Notes: a model not told the origin generated them from the letters alone. Shown: positions 23,035 through 32,202, numbered from the stretch's first letter. The stretch is DNA of 64,000 nt from Azorinus chamasolen (GCA_963576725.1 OY755244.1:31841876-31905875); one strand, 5' to 3'. A program made the numbers and translations.

Positions 23035-23280
23035 CATACAGTTTGGACGAGACGTTGAATAACTCAACGCCTCATCAGGTTCAATTGGTTTACACTCTAA
23101 CTGCATTGTTCTAATATTGAAGCAGATGACATTTTATTTTAACAAAAAAAAGCAAAAATATTTTCTCGTATTATAGTAATGACAGCGTGGGTAAATGACG
23201 TCACAAATATGTGGTTTTAATAGCGCGTGCATTCATCCACCTGAATCGGGGTCAAATGTCATTTATGTATTTCATTTATG

Positions 23281-23410
23281 CAACAGTTAAGTTAGATCCA
23301 GCTTTATATTAACTAGTTGGATGCTAGTGGCAAATCAAAACTATGATAACAGATTGGATCCAGATAAGACGCCAAGTTACTCGACGTTTTATAAGGATCC
23401 AAATAGGTGT
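23281..23410. repeat. degraded FB-1b-like repeat
   Basis: GGATCCAGATAAGACGCCAA, then GTTACTCGACG and AAGGATCC, as in the FB-1b core, with the outer ends lost. Confidence 0.4.
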
Positions 23411-23459
23411 CCTTGAAGAATATATCTACAAATTGAAGCAGACAGCGGTTTTTAATTAG

Positions 23460-23650
23460 GGCCTATACAGACCCAACATTACTTAGCGAGCAATGAGTTT
23501 GTTTCTAAACATTGATTTCTTGTGCGTATATAGATCTATATCTGTGTTTTACTGTTTTGTATTTTGTATGAAATGCTTTTGTTTGAGGGCCTCAAGATAA
23601 ATAAAGTATTTCATTCATTTCATTCATTCTCTCATTCATTCATTCATTTT
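23460..23650 (+). repeat. third CR1-type LINE 3' end, edge of the LINE block
   Basis: TTGTATGAAATGCTTTTG, GAGGGCCTCAAGATAAATAA, then a long (TTCA)n run to about 23648, where the interrupted foldback arm resumes. Confidence 0.7.
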
Positions 23651-24003
23651 CTAAACCAAGGATGTTTCGAAACTTACCTCGGGTTACCATGGAAACCGTT
23701 CAATAAAACATAGATGGGACAACTTTATTTTGGGAGAATGCTCAAAATGTGTTCTGGGGACACCAACGAAAACTTTAAATCTGAATTCAGTAATTTTTGT
23801 GCAATAATAAGCCTCTCAGACTTAACAACAAACTCCATTTTTCTAAAAAACGCATTTTTTTATTTCCTCGTTAATATTCATAAGAATGCATTTATGAATA
23901 TTAATAAAATTATATATCATATTCAAGCTATATGTCTCTGCTTTACTTTGGTACTTGTTTTGTCCTTCTATTGCCTCTAAAAGCATTTTCTTAGCCAAGG
24001 TAG
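23641..24003 (-). repeat. right arm of the foldback, middle segment
   Basis: One arm unit: AAACCAAGGATGTTTCGAAA to TTAGCCAAGGTAG. It continues the segment that stops at 13867 and is itself interrupted by the gypsy element at 24004. Confidence 0.8.
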
Positions 24004-24399
24004 TGTGACGAAAACCATGCATCACTGCACTCTCAGAGTTTTGATTATTAGAGCATACTTTTAGGGTTACTTCCCTTGTTACAAAGTGAAAGTGTCAACT
24101 TCCGGAATCATAGCACGTGGGCAAACTGAACATTTATTTGAAATAACCAGGTTAGTAAACCAGTTGATACACGATAACATGTTTACATTTAATGGTCTAT
24201 ATATACTTTGTTTCCAAATACACCTATTTGATAAGATCTGTGCATAGTTTGCTGTTTTGCTTGAGAGTGTTGCCAGTTGCCTTTGATAACGGAAGTTGTT
24301 TATTTCACACGATAGTTTTCGTTTAAGATCGGCATATTCCGTCGTCCGCTAGAGGACACTTGCATTTAGAAGGCGTAGCTTTACGAACCACGTGACAAG

Positions 24400-24412
24400 T
24401 CCCTATATAAGC
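24400..24412 (+). promoter_or_regulatory. probable LTR core promoter (TATA box)
   Basis: CCCTATATAAGCAG in the 5' LTR. Transcription would start about 30 bp downstream, near TCTGGAGAATGC. This part is missing from the clipped 3' LTR. Confidence 0.55.
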
Positions 24413-24639
24413 AGCAGTTTCGCTCAATTCTGGAGAATGCTGAATATCTCCGTCAGTGCAACATCGGCTCTACACTGAGTAAAAGGGTTCTCTATTCTGG
24501 CATTGACTGTATTGACTGGGAACTTTGGGTACTTAAGACGTGGGTAATTTCCTTATCCTCTCTCGGGAGCCTCGCTTCATTGAGAGGTCGGAATAAAGCC
24601 TGCGTCGTGCAGCCCGGGTTGTTGGCAGTATAGTCTCCC

Positions 24640-24900
24640 GCTAGATATGTCTACGCTAGATATACCTAGACTAGATAGGTCTAGGCTAGATATATCTAGA
24701 AAGGCTAGATAGGTCTACGCTAGATATACCTACACTAGATAGGTCTAGGCTGGATAGACCTAGGCTAGATATACCTAGAAGGGTTAGATAGGTCTAGGCT
24801 AGGTAGGCATAGGCTACATATACCTAGAAGGGCTAGATAGGTCTAGGCTAGATAGGCCTAGACTAGATATACCTAGACGAGTTAGAGTCGAGGAAGCCTC
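24640..24900 (+). repeat. CTAG-rich ~15-bp tandem repeat in the LTR
   Basis: Degenerate repeats of the type CTAGATATACCTAGA and CTAGATAGGTCTAGG, about 17 copies. A related array lies inside the gag coding region at 25494-25680. Confidence 0.85.
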
Positions 24901-25141
24901 GCTTTATTGGCTCTGCTTAAATAGGTACACTTGTAAAAGTGTATAGCTTCACGCTCACACTACCCCTCTGTATATATTGATTGACAGTTGTGTGTTTTAA
25001 TCACTAGTTCGTTCATTTAGTTTTAGTTTGTTCACGTATATATATTACTACAATATTTTATGTTACTAATCAACCGGACAGGTAGTCCCCAAGGAAAATT
25101 TATATATAACTCGGTCATTAGCCCGACACACGTTACAACTT

Positions 25142-25162
25142 TGGTGGCAGCGGTGGGATCCG
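25142..25162 (+). promoter_or_regulatory. primer-binding site for a tRNA-Leu
   Basis: TGGTGGCAGCGGTGGGAT is complementary to the 3' end of a leucine tRNA (…ATCCCACCGCTGCCACCA). It lies at the usual distance after the LTR end. Confidence 0.75.
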
Positions 25163-25209
25163 CATGACAAAATCTCCATTGTCAGACCCACAGTCTCATT
25201 ATTAATACC

Positions 25210-28200
25210 ATGGCCGAGAAAAGTAATGATCCAGATGTAGAATTTCTCTGGCGCCACTTAGAGGAGCTAGAGAAAGACAATGCGTTGCTGAAGATGCAAT
25301 GTGAGATCAACGATTTAGAACGCCAGCTACAAAGTGCAAACATAAATCCTTCCAGTCAAGCAGAAGGAAAGCGTCGTTTTAAGACAGAACTGCCTAGCGA
25401 AATGACTAGTACACCCAAGCCTAGAGTCACATTTCCAAATACCTCTAAGCAAACCCAATATACAGAGATGCAGGCTAGAGGAGGATTACCGGTGGTAGAC
25501 CCATCTAGACGAGACATGTCTAGAGTAGGCCAGTCTAGGGTAGATATATCTACGGTAGACCCGTCTAGACTAGATAGGTCTATAGTAGATCTACCTAGAA
25601 TAGACCAATCTACAGTAGATCCACCTAATGTAGGGTCATCTACAGTAGATAGATCTAGGTTTGATGAGTCTAGAGAAAATCATGCACACCAACAGTCTAC
25701 CAAAGCCAGATCAGCTATGGTCAAAGCTGCAACTTACGATGGGACCAGCTCTTGGCTTGATTTTAAAGCACACTTCGAGACATGTGCTGAGATCAATGCA
25801 TGGAGCTACACCGAAAAGGGTCTGTACTTAGCTGTGTCCCTGCGTGGACAAGCACAGGGTGTATTCGGAAATCTGTCCTCTAATTCAAAGGACTACGACT
25901 CATTGACTAAGGCTTTGGAAGAACGTTTCGCCCCTCCTAACCAAACAGAACTATACAGAGTACAGCTGAGAGAAAGGCGCCAAAAAGCCTCAGAAACACT
26001 TTCTGAGCTAGGTCAAGACATAAGACGCTTAACCAATCTAGCCTACCCATCTGCTCCTGCAGATCTCAAGGAAACATTGGCCAAAGAGCAATTTGTAGAC
26101 TCTTTGATAAACGTCGACATGCGTTTGAGAATAAAACAGGCTAGACCTGTTAGCCTTAATGATGCTGTTCGCCATGCAGTTGAGTTGGAAGCCTTTAATA
26201 GGGCAGAAAAGGCTAAGTTGCAGAATCAAGGTATCATTGGCTCTGCAGAGCTAATATCTCAAACAATAATGCCAGATAAACCTGATGAGGTTACCTTGTT
26301 GAAGTTACAAGCCAGCCTAGATAGGCTGGAAGAAAAATTCAATGCTATGCAGCAAAACAAAAGAGCTGAAAATAGCGGGAGGTTTGAACAGCAGAAGCCT
26401 ATAAGGACCTGTTATAGATGTGGCTCAAAATTTCACCTCCAGGCCAAGTGTCCTAAAAACAAAAGTCAGACTAGAAGATCCCGTGACCAAGTTTCAAAGA
26501 AACATGATGAAAACAAGAAAAAGGAAACGGAATCTTCTAAAGCCAATTCTATCGGCTCTGGCTTAATGCTCCCAGTACAGTTCGGAGATCAATCTCTGAA
26601 TTGTTTGGTTGATACTGGTGCAACTTTAACTGTGCTGTCATCTCGAGTATGGGATGCATCTCCACAGAGCAAACAGGGCATGTTGACAGAGTATAATAGG
26701 ACTCTGGTCGCGGCCTCAGGTACCCCTCTCGAGGTAAGAGGACGAACAAAAATTATGTTAGGAATATATGGAGACACTTATGAGACCGATGTAGTAGTAG
26801 CAAATGTAGAAAATGACCTGATGATGGGGTTAGACTTTCTGGAACGTTATGAGTGTAGCGTGGACGTAGCTAAAAAGACTCTGCATGTACAGGGCAAGGA
26901 AACAAGCTTGAACTGTGAAGGTTCTATCGGATGCTATAGGATCTCTATAGCCAATGATGTTACTATCCCCGCAAGGTCAGAAATAGTTGTACAAGGTCAG
27001 ATCCCCATGATGTTCAAGAGTAGTAATCTCTACCTTGTAGAGCCGTCTGAAAGAATGTTACAGTCAGGAAAAGGGTTGCTGGCTAGATCATTGGTACATC
27101 GAAATACTTCTGTACCTGTAAGACTCTTGAATGTATCTGAGGAAGACCAAATACTTCAAAAGGGCACCCAAATAGGCCAACTGAGCCCTGTTGATGAAAG
27201 TAGATGTAGGTCGTTCGTGCCCATTACCAATCCTATGCCTGCTCACCTTAAAGACTTATATGAGCGGACTGTAGAGGGCATGTCTCCAAAGCAATGCGAG
27301 GAAGTTAGAAAACTCTTGATAAAGTACTCTTCAGTCTTCTCAGAGACTGATGAGGATCTAGGAAGAACTGGCATAGTGAGACATAGAATTGACACGGGTG
27401 ACGCGCATCCAATTAAACAACCTTTGCGCAGACCCCCTGTACACATGAACTCTGAAATAGACAAACAGATAGATGATATGCTATCAAAGAAGGTAATACA
27501 GCCTTCAAAAAGCCCTTGGAGTAGTGGCATTGTCCTCGTGACAAAGAAAGATGGTAGCAAACGCTTCTGCGTAGACTATCGCAAACTGAATGATGTAACA
27601 GTCAAAGACTCCTACCCCCTGCCGAGGATTGATGACTCCTTGGAGCAACTGGCTGGTGCGCAGTGGTTCTCTTGCATAGATTTGAATGCCGGGTATTGGC
27701 AGGTGGAACTGGAGGAAGCAGACCGACGAAAGACTGCCTTTAACTCAAGACGAGGTCTCTTTGAGTTCAAGGTCATGCCATTTGGGCTGTGTAATGCCCC
27801 TGCAACCTTTGAGAGGTTGATGGAATCGGTGCTGGCAGGCCTAAACTGGCAAATTTGTTTAATATACCTGGATGATGTAATCGTCCATGGACGGACATTT
27901 GAAGACATGATATCAAATCTGGATAAGGTCTTCGATAGACTGCAAGAGGCAGGACTAAAGCTTAAACCAAGAAAATGCCAGTTATTCTGTAAGGAAGTAT
28001 TCTATCTTGGACACGTTGTGACATCTGAAGGCGTGAAAACAGATCCACAGAAGACGCAAACTGTGCGTGACTGGATAGAGCCAAAGAATGTAACTGAAGT
28101 AAGATCCTTTTTGGGTCTTTGCAGCTACTATCGTAGATTTATCTGTGGGTTTGCCACAATTGCAAAACGGTTACATCGACTGACAGAGACAGGGGTGAAA

Positions 28201-30972
28201 TTTGAATGGACAAACGAATGCCAACGTGCATTTGAGCAGCTCAAACAGAGTTTGTGTGCGGACCCTATTCTCGCACATCCCGATTTCACTAAAGAATTCA
28301 TACTGGATACTGACGCCAGCGACTTTGGAATTGGGACAGTTCTCTCCCAGGTACAAGATGGGCATGAGCGAGTAATAGCTTATGCCAGCAAATCTTTGAC
28401 AAAATCAGAAAGAAGGTACTGTGTCACAAGGAAGGAGTTGTATGCACTAGTACACTTCGTAAAGTACTTTCGACATTACCTCTATGGGAAACAGTTCACT
28501 GTAAGGACTGATCATGGATCTCTACGCTGGCTAATGCAGTTTAAGAACCCTGAAGGCCAGCTAGCCAGATGGTTAGAGGTATTGTCAGCTTATAATATGA
28601 AAATTCAACATCGCCCTGGAAGGAGACACGGAAATGCAGATGCACTCAGCAGAAAACCCTGCAAGCAATGCGGGATGACAGGCCAGCAGTCTGCTGAAGG
28701 TCACCAAGTGAACCAGGTTGATGTGCAATCAAACAATGATTGCACCAACCTCAAGGAAGCCCAAGAAAAAGACCACGACTTGACAAAGCTGCGACAATGG
28801 CTTAAAGAAGGAGAGAGACCTGCTCGGAAGACGGTAGGCTGTGAAAGCTTTTTCTTGAAAGCATTACTTTGTCAGTGGGACAGGTTAGAAATGCGAGAGG
28901 GCATTATTGTCCGGCGCTGGGAAGTTTCCGGCACTAGCATAGTCAACTGGCAAGGTATTGTACCGATGTCAAATAGGAGAGAGGTTCTAAATACCTCACA
29001 TGACATCAAAGCTTCTGGACACCTCGGTGTGACAAAAACTCTTAGTCGAATCAGACTTGGCTATTACTGGCCGGGAATGCAGAATGATGTTAAAACTTAC
29101 ATCAGCGGCTGCCAAGCGTGCACAAAACGAAAAGACCCGACAAAAACGAAACGAGCACCAATGGAAATAGTAAGAAGTGGCTTCCCTATGGAAAGGATTG
29201 CCATTGATATTCTGGGAGACTTTCCTCAGACCGAGAAAGGCAATAGGTATATCCTTGTCATTGGTGATTATTTCACCAAATGGATGGAATGCCAAGCAAT
29301 GCCTAACATGGAAGCACGAACGGTGGCAACTATCTTGATAGAACAAGTCATATCTAGGTTTGGAGTCCCTAGGCGAATACACTCGGATCAAGGGCGCCAG
29401 TTTGAAAGTCAACTGTTTGCTGAAATGTGCCGCATGCTTCAAATCGAGAAAACCAGAACGACACCGTATCATGCTCAATCTGATGGCATGGTAGAGCGGT
29501 TTAATAAGACCTTGGTGGCCATGCTTAGCGCATTTGTCAATGAGCACCATACCGACTGGGACGAGCATCTTCAGATGGTAATGATGGCCTATAGGTCCGC
29601 TGATCATGAGACTACTGGTTTTACTCCTAACATGTGCATGCTTGGCCGAGAGACTAACTGCCCACTTGATCTGATGTACGAGATGCCACCTGCTATTAAG
29701 CAGGTCCCTCTGAACCAGTGGGTCTGGGAGCTCCAGGAAAGAATGGAGTTGGCTCACAAGATAGTCCGAGAAAACACTGGAGAGGCAATGAAACGACAGA
29801 AACACTATCATGACAGTAAACTGTCATTTGATTCCTTTGAGGTAGGTGAGAAAGTTTATGTTTTCTTTCCGGTAAAGAAAGTCGGATGCTCATCTAAGCT
29901 GACATCCTACTGGAGAGGGCCCTATGAGGTGAAAGAGAGAATCTCCGATGTGCTGTACAAGGTACTGTGCGGTCGTTCAGGTAATCCCCAGGTGATCCAC
30001 TGTGATCGAATCCGAAAGTGCAAAGCTCAAATTCTACCTGGTGAGGAGTTTGTAGAGCAGTTACCAGAACCTGAGCACGAAGTAGAGAGACCCTACACAC
30101 CAGACTATCAGGTAAATTTTCGGCAAAGTAGACGAGAACGACGTAAGCCTGAATGGTTAAGTGATTACGTTTCCTCTCTTTTCAGTAACACAGAGATGCC
30201 AAAGACAAAGATGACAGAGAGAACGGCCAAGTTCCTGTGTCCAAAGTGTAAGGAGACGCTGACATCTCCTGAGGAATATAAGCATCACATTGACATTTGC
30301 GTGATGAGTTATGTAGGCTGCGACATCTGCCAAAAGACATTCAGCAACAAGAAGTATTACCTGCAACATGCTAGAAGAATGCATCCTGACAAGATCGAGG
30401 AGAGTGGATCTAAGGAGATCGAATCTGTCAGGAGCAAGGATAAGGCCGAGGCAGGCATTGAGAGTGATTGGCAAGATGAGTCTGATTATGAGCTCTCTGG
30501 AGGTGAAGAAAAGGTGGTAGAAATAGAGAAAGAGGAGGATCTGTTGGTAGGTCGCGTGGTATGTAAAAGGACTGCTCCCTCGCCTGTGACAGCACCAAAA
30601 AGGAAACTGTCTACACCAAGTGTGGTGGCTGCACAAGACGAGTCGAGTCCATCATGCAGCGGCTTGGGAGAACAAAGGGCTGTGGAAAAGTCAGCTAGAC
30701 ATGAGGAACCTGTGCCAAACGTGGCTAAAAAGGTTAAGGAAGTGAGAGTTACCTGTCGTAACAATATTGAAGGACAGAGGAAAAGAAGAGACATTGTCGT
30801 GGAGGAAGTGGATGGTGAAGAGTTGTACTCATCCAGGGTGAGCTGTCGAAAGCTTGATACTCAAAGGTTCAACCTTGGTGAGATAGTTGGAGGAGGAAGC
30901 ATTGATATGCAGGATGTGAATGTGATCATGGACGAGGAAGGACAGTTCCTCCTGGAGATTAGATACTCCTAA
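25210..30972 (+). CDS. Ty3/gypsy Gag-Pol polyprotein with C-terminal zinc fingers
   Basis: One uninterrupted 1920-residue frame, so gag and pol need no frameshift. In order: N-terminal coiled coil (~10-40); low-complexity Ser/Asp/Arg repeats (~96-157); retroviral-type capsid region (~170-340); CCHC knuckle CYRCGSKFHLQAKC (401-414); aspartic protease LVDTGAT (Asp 468); reverse transcriptase with FCVDYRKLND and YLDDV (Asp 888, 889); RNase H DTDASDFGIG (from ~1033); integrase with HHCC region (HDIKASGHL...CQACTKR) and catalytic Asp 1333, Asp 1393, Glu 1429 (35 residues between the last two). After the integrase tail come two zinc fingers: CPKCKETLTS... (1677-1697, C2HC) and CDICQKTFSNKKYYLQHARR ending in His 1725 (C2H2). 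A charged tail follows. The ATG at 25210 is 48 bp after the primer-binding site and is the natural start. Confidence 0.93.
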   Translation: MAEKSNDPDVEFLWRHLEELEKDNALLKMQCEINDLERQLQSANINPSSQAEGKRRFKTELPSEMTSTPKPRVTFPNTSKQTQYTEMQARGGLPVVDPSRRDMSRVGQSRVDISTVDPSRLDRSIVDLPRIDQSTVDPPNVGSSTVDRSRFDESRENHAHQQSTKARSAMVKAATYDGTSSWLDFKAHFETCAEINAWSYTEKGLYLAVSLRGQAQGVFGNLSSNSKDYDSLTKALEERFAPPNQTELYRVQLRERRQKASETLSELGQDIRRLTNLAYPSAPADLKETLAKEQFVDSLINVDMRLRIKQARPVSLNDAVRHAVELEAFNRAEKAKLQNQGIIGSAELISQTIMPDKPDEVTLLKLQASLDRLEEKFNAMQQNKRAENSGRFEQQKPIRTCYRCGSKFHLQAKCPKNKSQTRRSRDQVSKKHDENKKKETESSKANSIGSGLMLPVQFGDQSLNCLVDTGATLTVLSSRVWDASPQSKQGMLTEYNRTLVAASGTPLEVRGRTKIMLGIYGDTYETDVVVANVENDLMMGLDFLERYECSVDVAKKTLHVQGKETSLNCEGSIGCYRISIANDVTIPARSEIVVQGQIPMMFKSSNLYLVEPSERMLQSGKGLLARSLVHRNTSVPVRLLNVSEEDQILQKGTQIGQLSPVDESRCRSFVPITNPMPAHLKDLYERTVEGMSPKQCEEVRKLLIKYSSVFSETDEDLGRTGIVRHRIDTGDAHPIKQPLRRPPVHMNSEIDKQIDDMLSKKVIQPSKSPWSSGIVLVTKKDGSKRFCVDYRKLNDVTVKDSYPLPRIDDSLEQLAGAQWFSCIDLNAGYWQVELEEADRRKTAFNSRRGLFEFKVMPFGLCNAPATFERLMESVLAGLNWQICLIYLDDVIVHGRTFEDMISNLDKVFDRLQEAGLKLKPRKCQLFCKEVFYLGHVVTSEGVKTDPQKTQTVRDWIEPKNVTEVRSFLGLCSYYRRFICGFATIAKRLHRLTETGVKFEWTNECQRAFEQLKQSLCADPILAHPDFTKEFILDTDASDFGIGTVLSQVQDGHERVIAYASKSLTKSERRYCVTRKELYALVHFVKYFRHYLYGKQFTVRTDHGSLRWLMQFKNPEGQLARWLEVLSAYNMKIQHRPGRRHGNADALSRKPCKQCGMTGQQSAEGHQVNQVDVQSNNDCTNLKEAQEKDHDLTKLRQWLKEGERPARKTVGCESFFLKALLCQWDRLEMREGIIVRRWEVSGTSIVNWQGIVPMSNRREVLNTSHDIKASGHLGVTKTLSRIRLGYYWPGMQNDVKTYISGCQACTKRKDPTKTKRAPMEIVRSGFPMERIAIDILGDFPQTEKGNRYILVIGDYFTKWMECQAMPNMEARTVATILIEQVISRFGVPRRIHSDQGRQFESQLFAEMCRMLQIEKTRTTPYHAQSDGMVERFNKTLVAMLSAFVNEHHTDWDEHLQMVMMAYRSADHETTGFTPNMCMLGRETNCPLDLMYEMPPAIKQVPLNQWVWELQERMELAHKIVRENTGEAMKRQKHYHDSKLSFDSFEVGEKVYVFFPVKKVGCSSKLTSYWRGPYEVKERISDVLYKVLCGRSGNPQVIHCDRIRKCKAQILPGEEFVEQLPEPEHEVERPYTPDYQVNFRQSRRERRKPEWLSDYVSSLFSNTEMPKTKMTERTAKFLCPKCKETLTSPEEYKHHIDICVMSYVGCDICQKTFSNKKYYLQHARRMHPDKIEESGSKEIESVRSKDKAEAGIESDWQDESDYELSGGEEKVVEIEKEEDLLVGRVVCKRTAPSPVTAPKRKLSTPSVVAAQDESSPSCSGLGEQRAVEKSARHEEPVPNVAKKVKEVRVTCRNNIEGQRKRRDIVVEEVDGEELYSSRVSCRKLDTQRFNLGEIVGGGSIDMQDVNVIMDEEGQFLLEIRYS
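25494..25680 (+). repeat. CTAG-rich 15-bp repeats inside gag
   Basis: Codes for a degenerate five-residue pattern (for example VDPSR, VDISTVDPSRLDRS). At DNA level it resembles the LTR array at 24640-24900. The 15-bp period keeps the frame. Confidence 0.85.
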
Positions 30973-31256
30973 ATTTTTGTCAGTTTTTTTCAAAGTTATC
31001 ATGACTTAAATGTTTGTTAAAGCAAGTTAGCCTTAAACTTCAAAATGGATCTCAGGCAGAGAATTTTATTGTTGCGATAAAAATGTGTTTCTTTTTGTTT
31101 TATCGGAGATACTCAGGTAGAGATTGGTGTGTTCAGTTATGAATATATTTTGTTGATATGATATACATGTAGTTTGTTTATTTTTTTTTGGTTATTCCTA
31201 AGGTGATTAGGATTTTATCCGAATGCGAGACGCATTCAAATCGAAGGCGTGAGTAG

Positions 31257-31576
31257 TGTGACGAAAACCATGCATCACTGCACTCTCAGAGTTTTGATTA
31301 TTAGAGCATACTTTTAGGGTTACTTCCCTTGTTACAAAGTGAAAGTGTCAACTTCCGGAATCATAGCACGTGGGCAAACTGAACATTTATTTGAAATAAC
31401 CAGGTTAGTAAACCAGTTGATACACGATAACATGTTTACATTTAATGGTCTATATATACTTTGTTTCCAAATACACCTATTTGATAAGATCTGTGCATAG
31501 TTTGCTGTTTTGCTTGAGAGTGTTGCCAGTTGCCTTTGATAACGGAAGTTGTTTATTTCACACGATAGTTTTCGTT
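31257..31576 (+). repeat. 3' LTR, clipped to its first ~320 bp
   Basis: Matches 24004-24326 with no difference that I could see, then passes directly into foldback-arm sequence (TCGAAAATAACCTCGG). The rest of the LTR, including the TATA box and the CTAG array, is missing. A 7-bp hairpin GAATGCGAGACGCATTC lies just upstream at 31221-31237. Confidence 0.88.
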
Positions 31577-31752
31577 TTCGAAAATAACCTCGGGTTACCA
31601 TGGAAACCGTTAAATAAAACATAGCTGGGACAAAGTTATTTTGGGGGGCATGCTAAAAATGTGTTCTGAAGACCCCAACGAACAATTTGGTACCCATGAA
31701 AAAAGTCTAAGGGGGGGGGGGTGCTACGGTAACCATGACTAGGACCCAGCCT
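31577..31752 (-). repeat. right arm of the foldback, outer segment
   Basis: Complement of 8690-8865, clearly over 90% alike by eye, ending in GGACCCAGCCT at 31752. Confidence 0.85.
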
Positions 31753-31825
31753 AGAGTGGTCACAGTAAAGGCTATGGGGAAATGACGATTTTAGTATTTG
31801 GTTACGCACTTTTATCCGTAGCTCT
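31753..31825. repeat. FB-2 MITE, right half
   Basis: AGAGTGGTCACAGTAAAGGC through GACGATTTTAGTATTTGG to CGCACTTTTATCCGTAGC. Completes the half copy at 8570-8689. Confidence 0.75.
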
Positions 31826-32148
31826 GTAAGATAGAGCAGGCTTGATACTTTAGTTTAGCGTTTTCAATAAGGCACATAATTGTTAGAAAAAATAAAATAA
31901 ATCTACAAAGAATGTAATATTTATTATGTTTAACACGGACATGGTTGGTGTCTTGTTTGCGGTTGGTTTAGAGAGGGTTTACTGTCAATAATTCTTCATA
32001 TGTAAATGAAGGGAGTAAACGTGAATATTAAATGTCGCTGGGTAAGATAGAGATAGCATGATAGATCAGATTGGGGAAAGTATCCTTAGGACAAATAGAA
32101 AAAATATACAATATAAAAAACGTAAACAATGTATAGTTTTAACGCCTT
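31826..32148. other. no recognisable feature
   Basis: AT-rich; nothing coding or repeated recognised. Confidence 0.4.
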
Positions 32149-32202
32149 TGCAAACAGAGTTGACCTGTAAGAGCCGCCTGGTCACGGTATGCTCTGTTTG
32201 CT
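32149..32202. repeat. FB-1a copy, shortened
   Basis: TGCAAACAGAGTTGACC and TGCTCTGTTTGC ends, with part of the centre lost. The same AGCTAG-ATAA flanking sequence occurs near 32050 and 32300. Confidence 0.6.

Larger units (their letters stand above)
13868..23640 (+). mobile_element. block of CR1-like LINEs inserted in the right arm
   Basis: Lies exactly between the two pieces of one arm unit, with ATTT on both sides (13864-13867 and about 23645-23648). It holds a degraded LINE with ORF1 and ORF2 (14331-19450), two further CR1-type 3' ends, an inserted TIR element and REP-A copies. Its right edge is a (TTCA)n tail, the usual 3' end of CR1-type elements. Confidence 0.6.
24004..25137 (+). repeat. 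5' LTR
   Basis: About 1.13 kb from TGTGACG to CGTTACA, an imperfect inverted pair as expected for LTR ends. It is followed four bases later by the primer-binding site. It contains a TATA box (24402) and a CTAG-rich tandem array (24640-24900). Confidence 0.8.
24004..31576 (+). mobile_element. Ty3/gypsy LTR retrotransposon, young copy with clipped 3' LTR
   Basis: Full 5' LTR, primer-binding site, one intact gag-pol frame and the first ~320 bp of a 3' LTR. The two LTR stretches that can be compared look identical, which implies a recent insertion. The empty target can be read from the left foldback arm (CCAAGGTAGTTTCGAAAAT). The element sits between CCAAGGTAG and TTTCGAAAAT with no extra duplicated bases at the right side. 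Confidence 0.9.
8690..31752. mobile_element. large foldback element with nested insertions
   Basis: Ends are inverted: 8690 onward reads AGGCTGGGTCCTAGTCATGG, and the complement of the same sequence ends at 31752. The similarity continues for the full arms (~1.4 kb), in the order left 8690-10135 against right 31752-31577, 24003-23641 and 13867-13005. The target duplication is AGAGT (8685-8689 and 31753-31757). Subtracting the LINE block and the gypsy element leaves ~5.7 kb. No transposase or other element-specific gene was found, so it looks non-autonomous. Arms are built of ~330-bp tandem units, each holding the near-palindrome GGTTTCCATGGTAACC. Confidence 0.72.

Noticed and set aside
28996..29811. 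271-codon minus-strand frame
   Set aside because: Antisense shadow of the gypsy integrase region.
8690..31752. Polinton/Maverick, because of long inverted repeats, AG start and ~20 kb length
   Set aside because: No polymerase B, integrase, ATPase or capsid gene inside. Most of the length is secondary insertions, and the duplication is 5 bp rather than 6.
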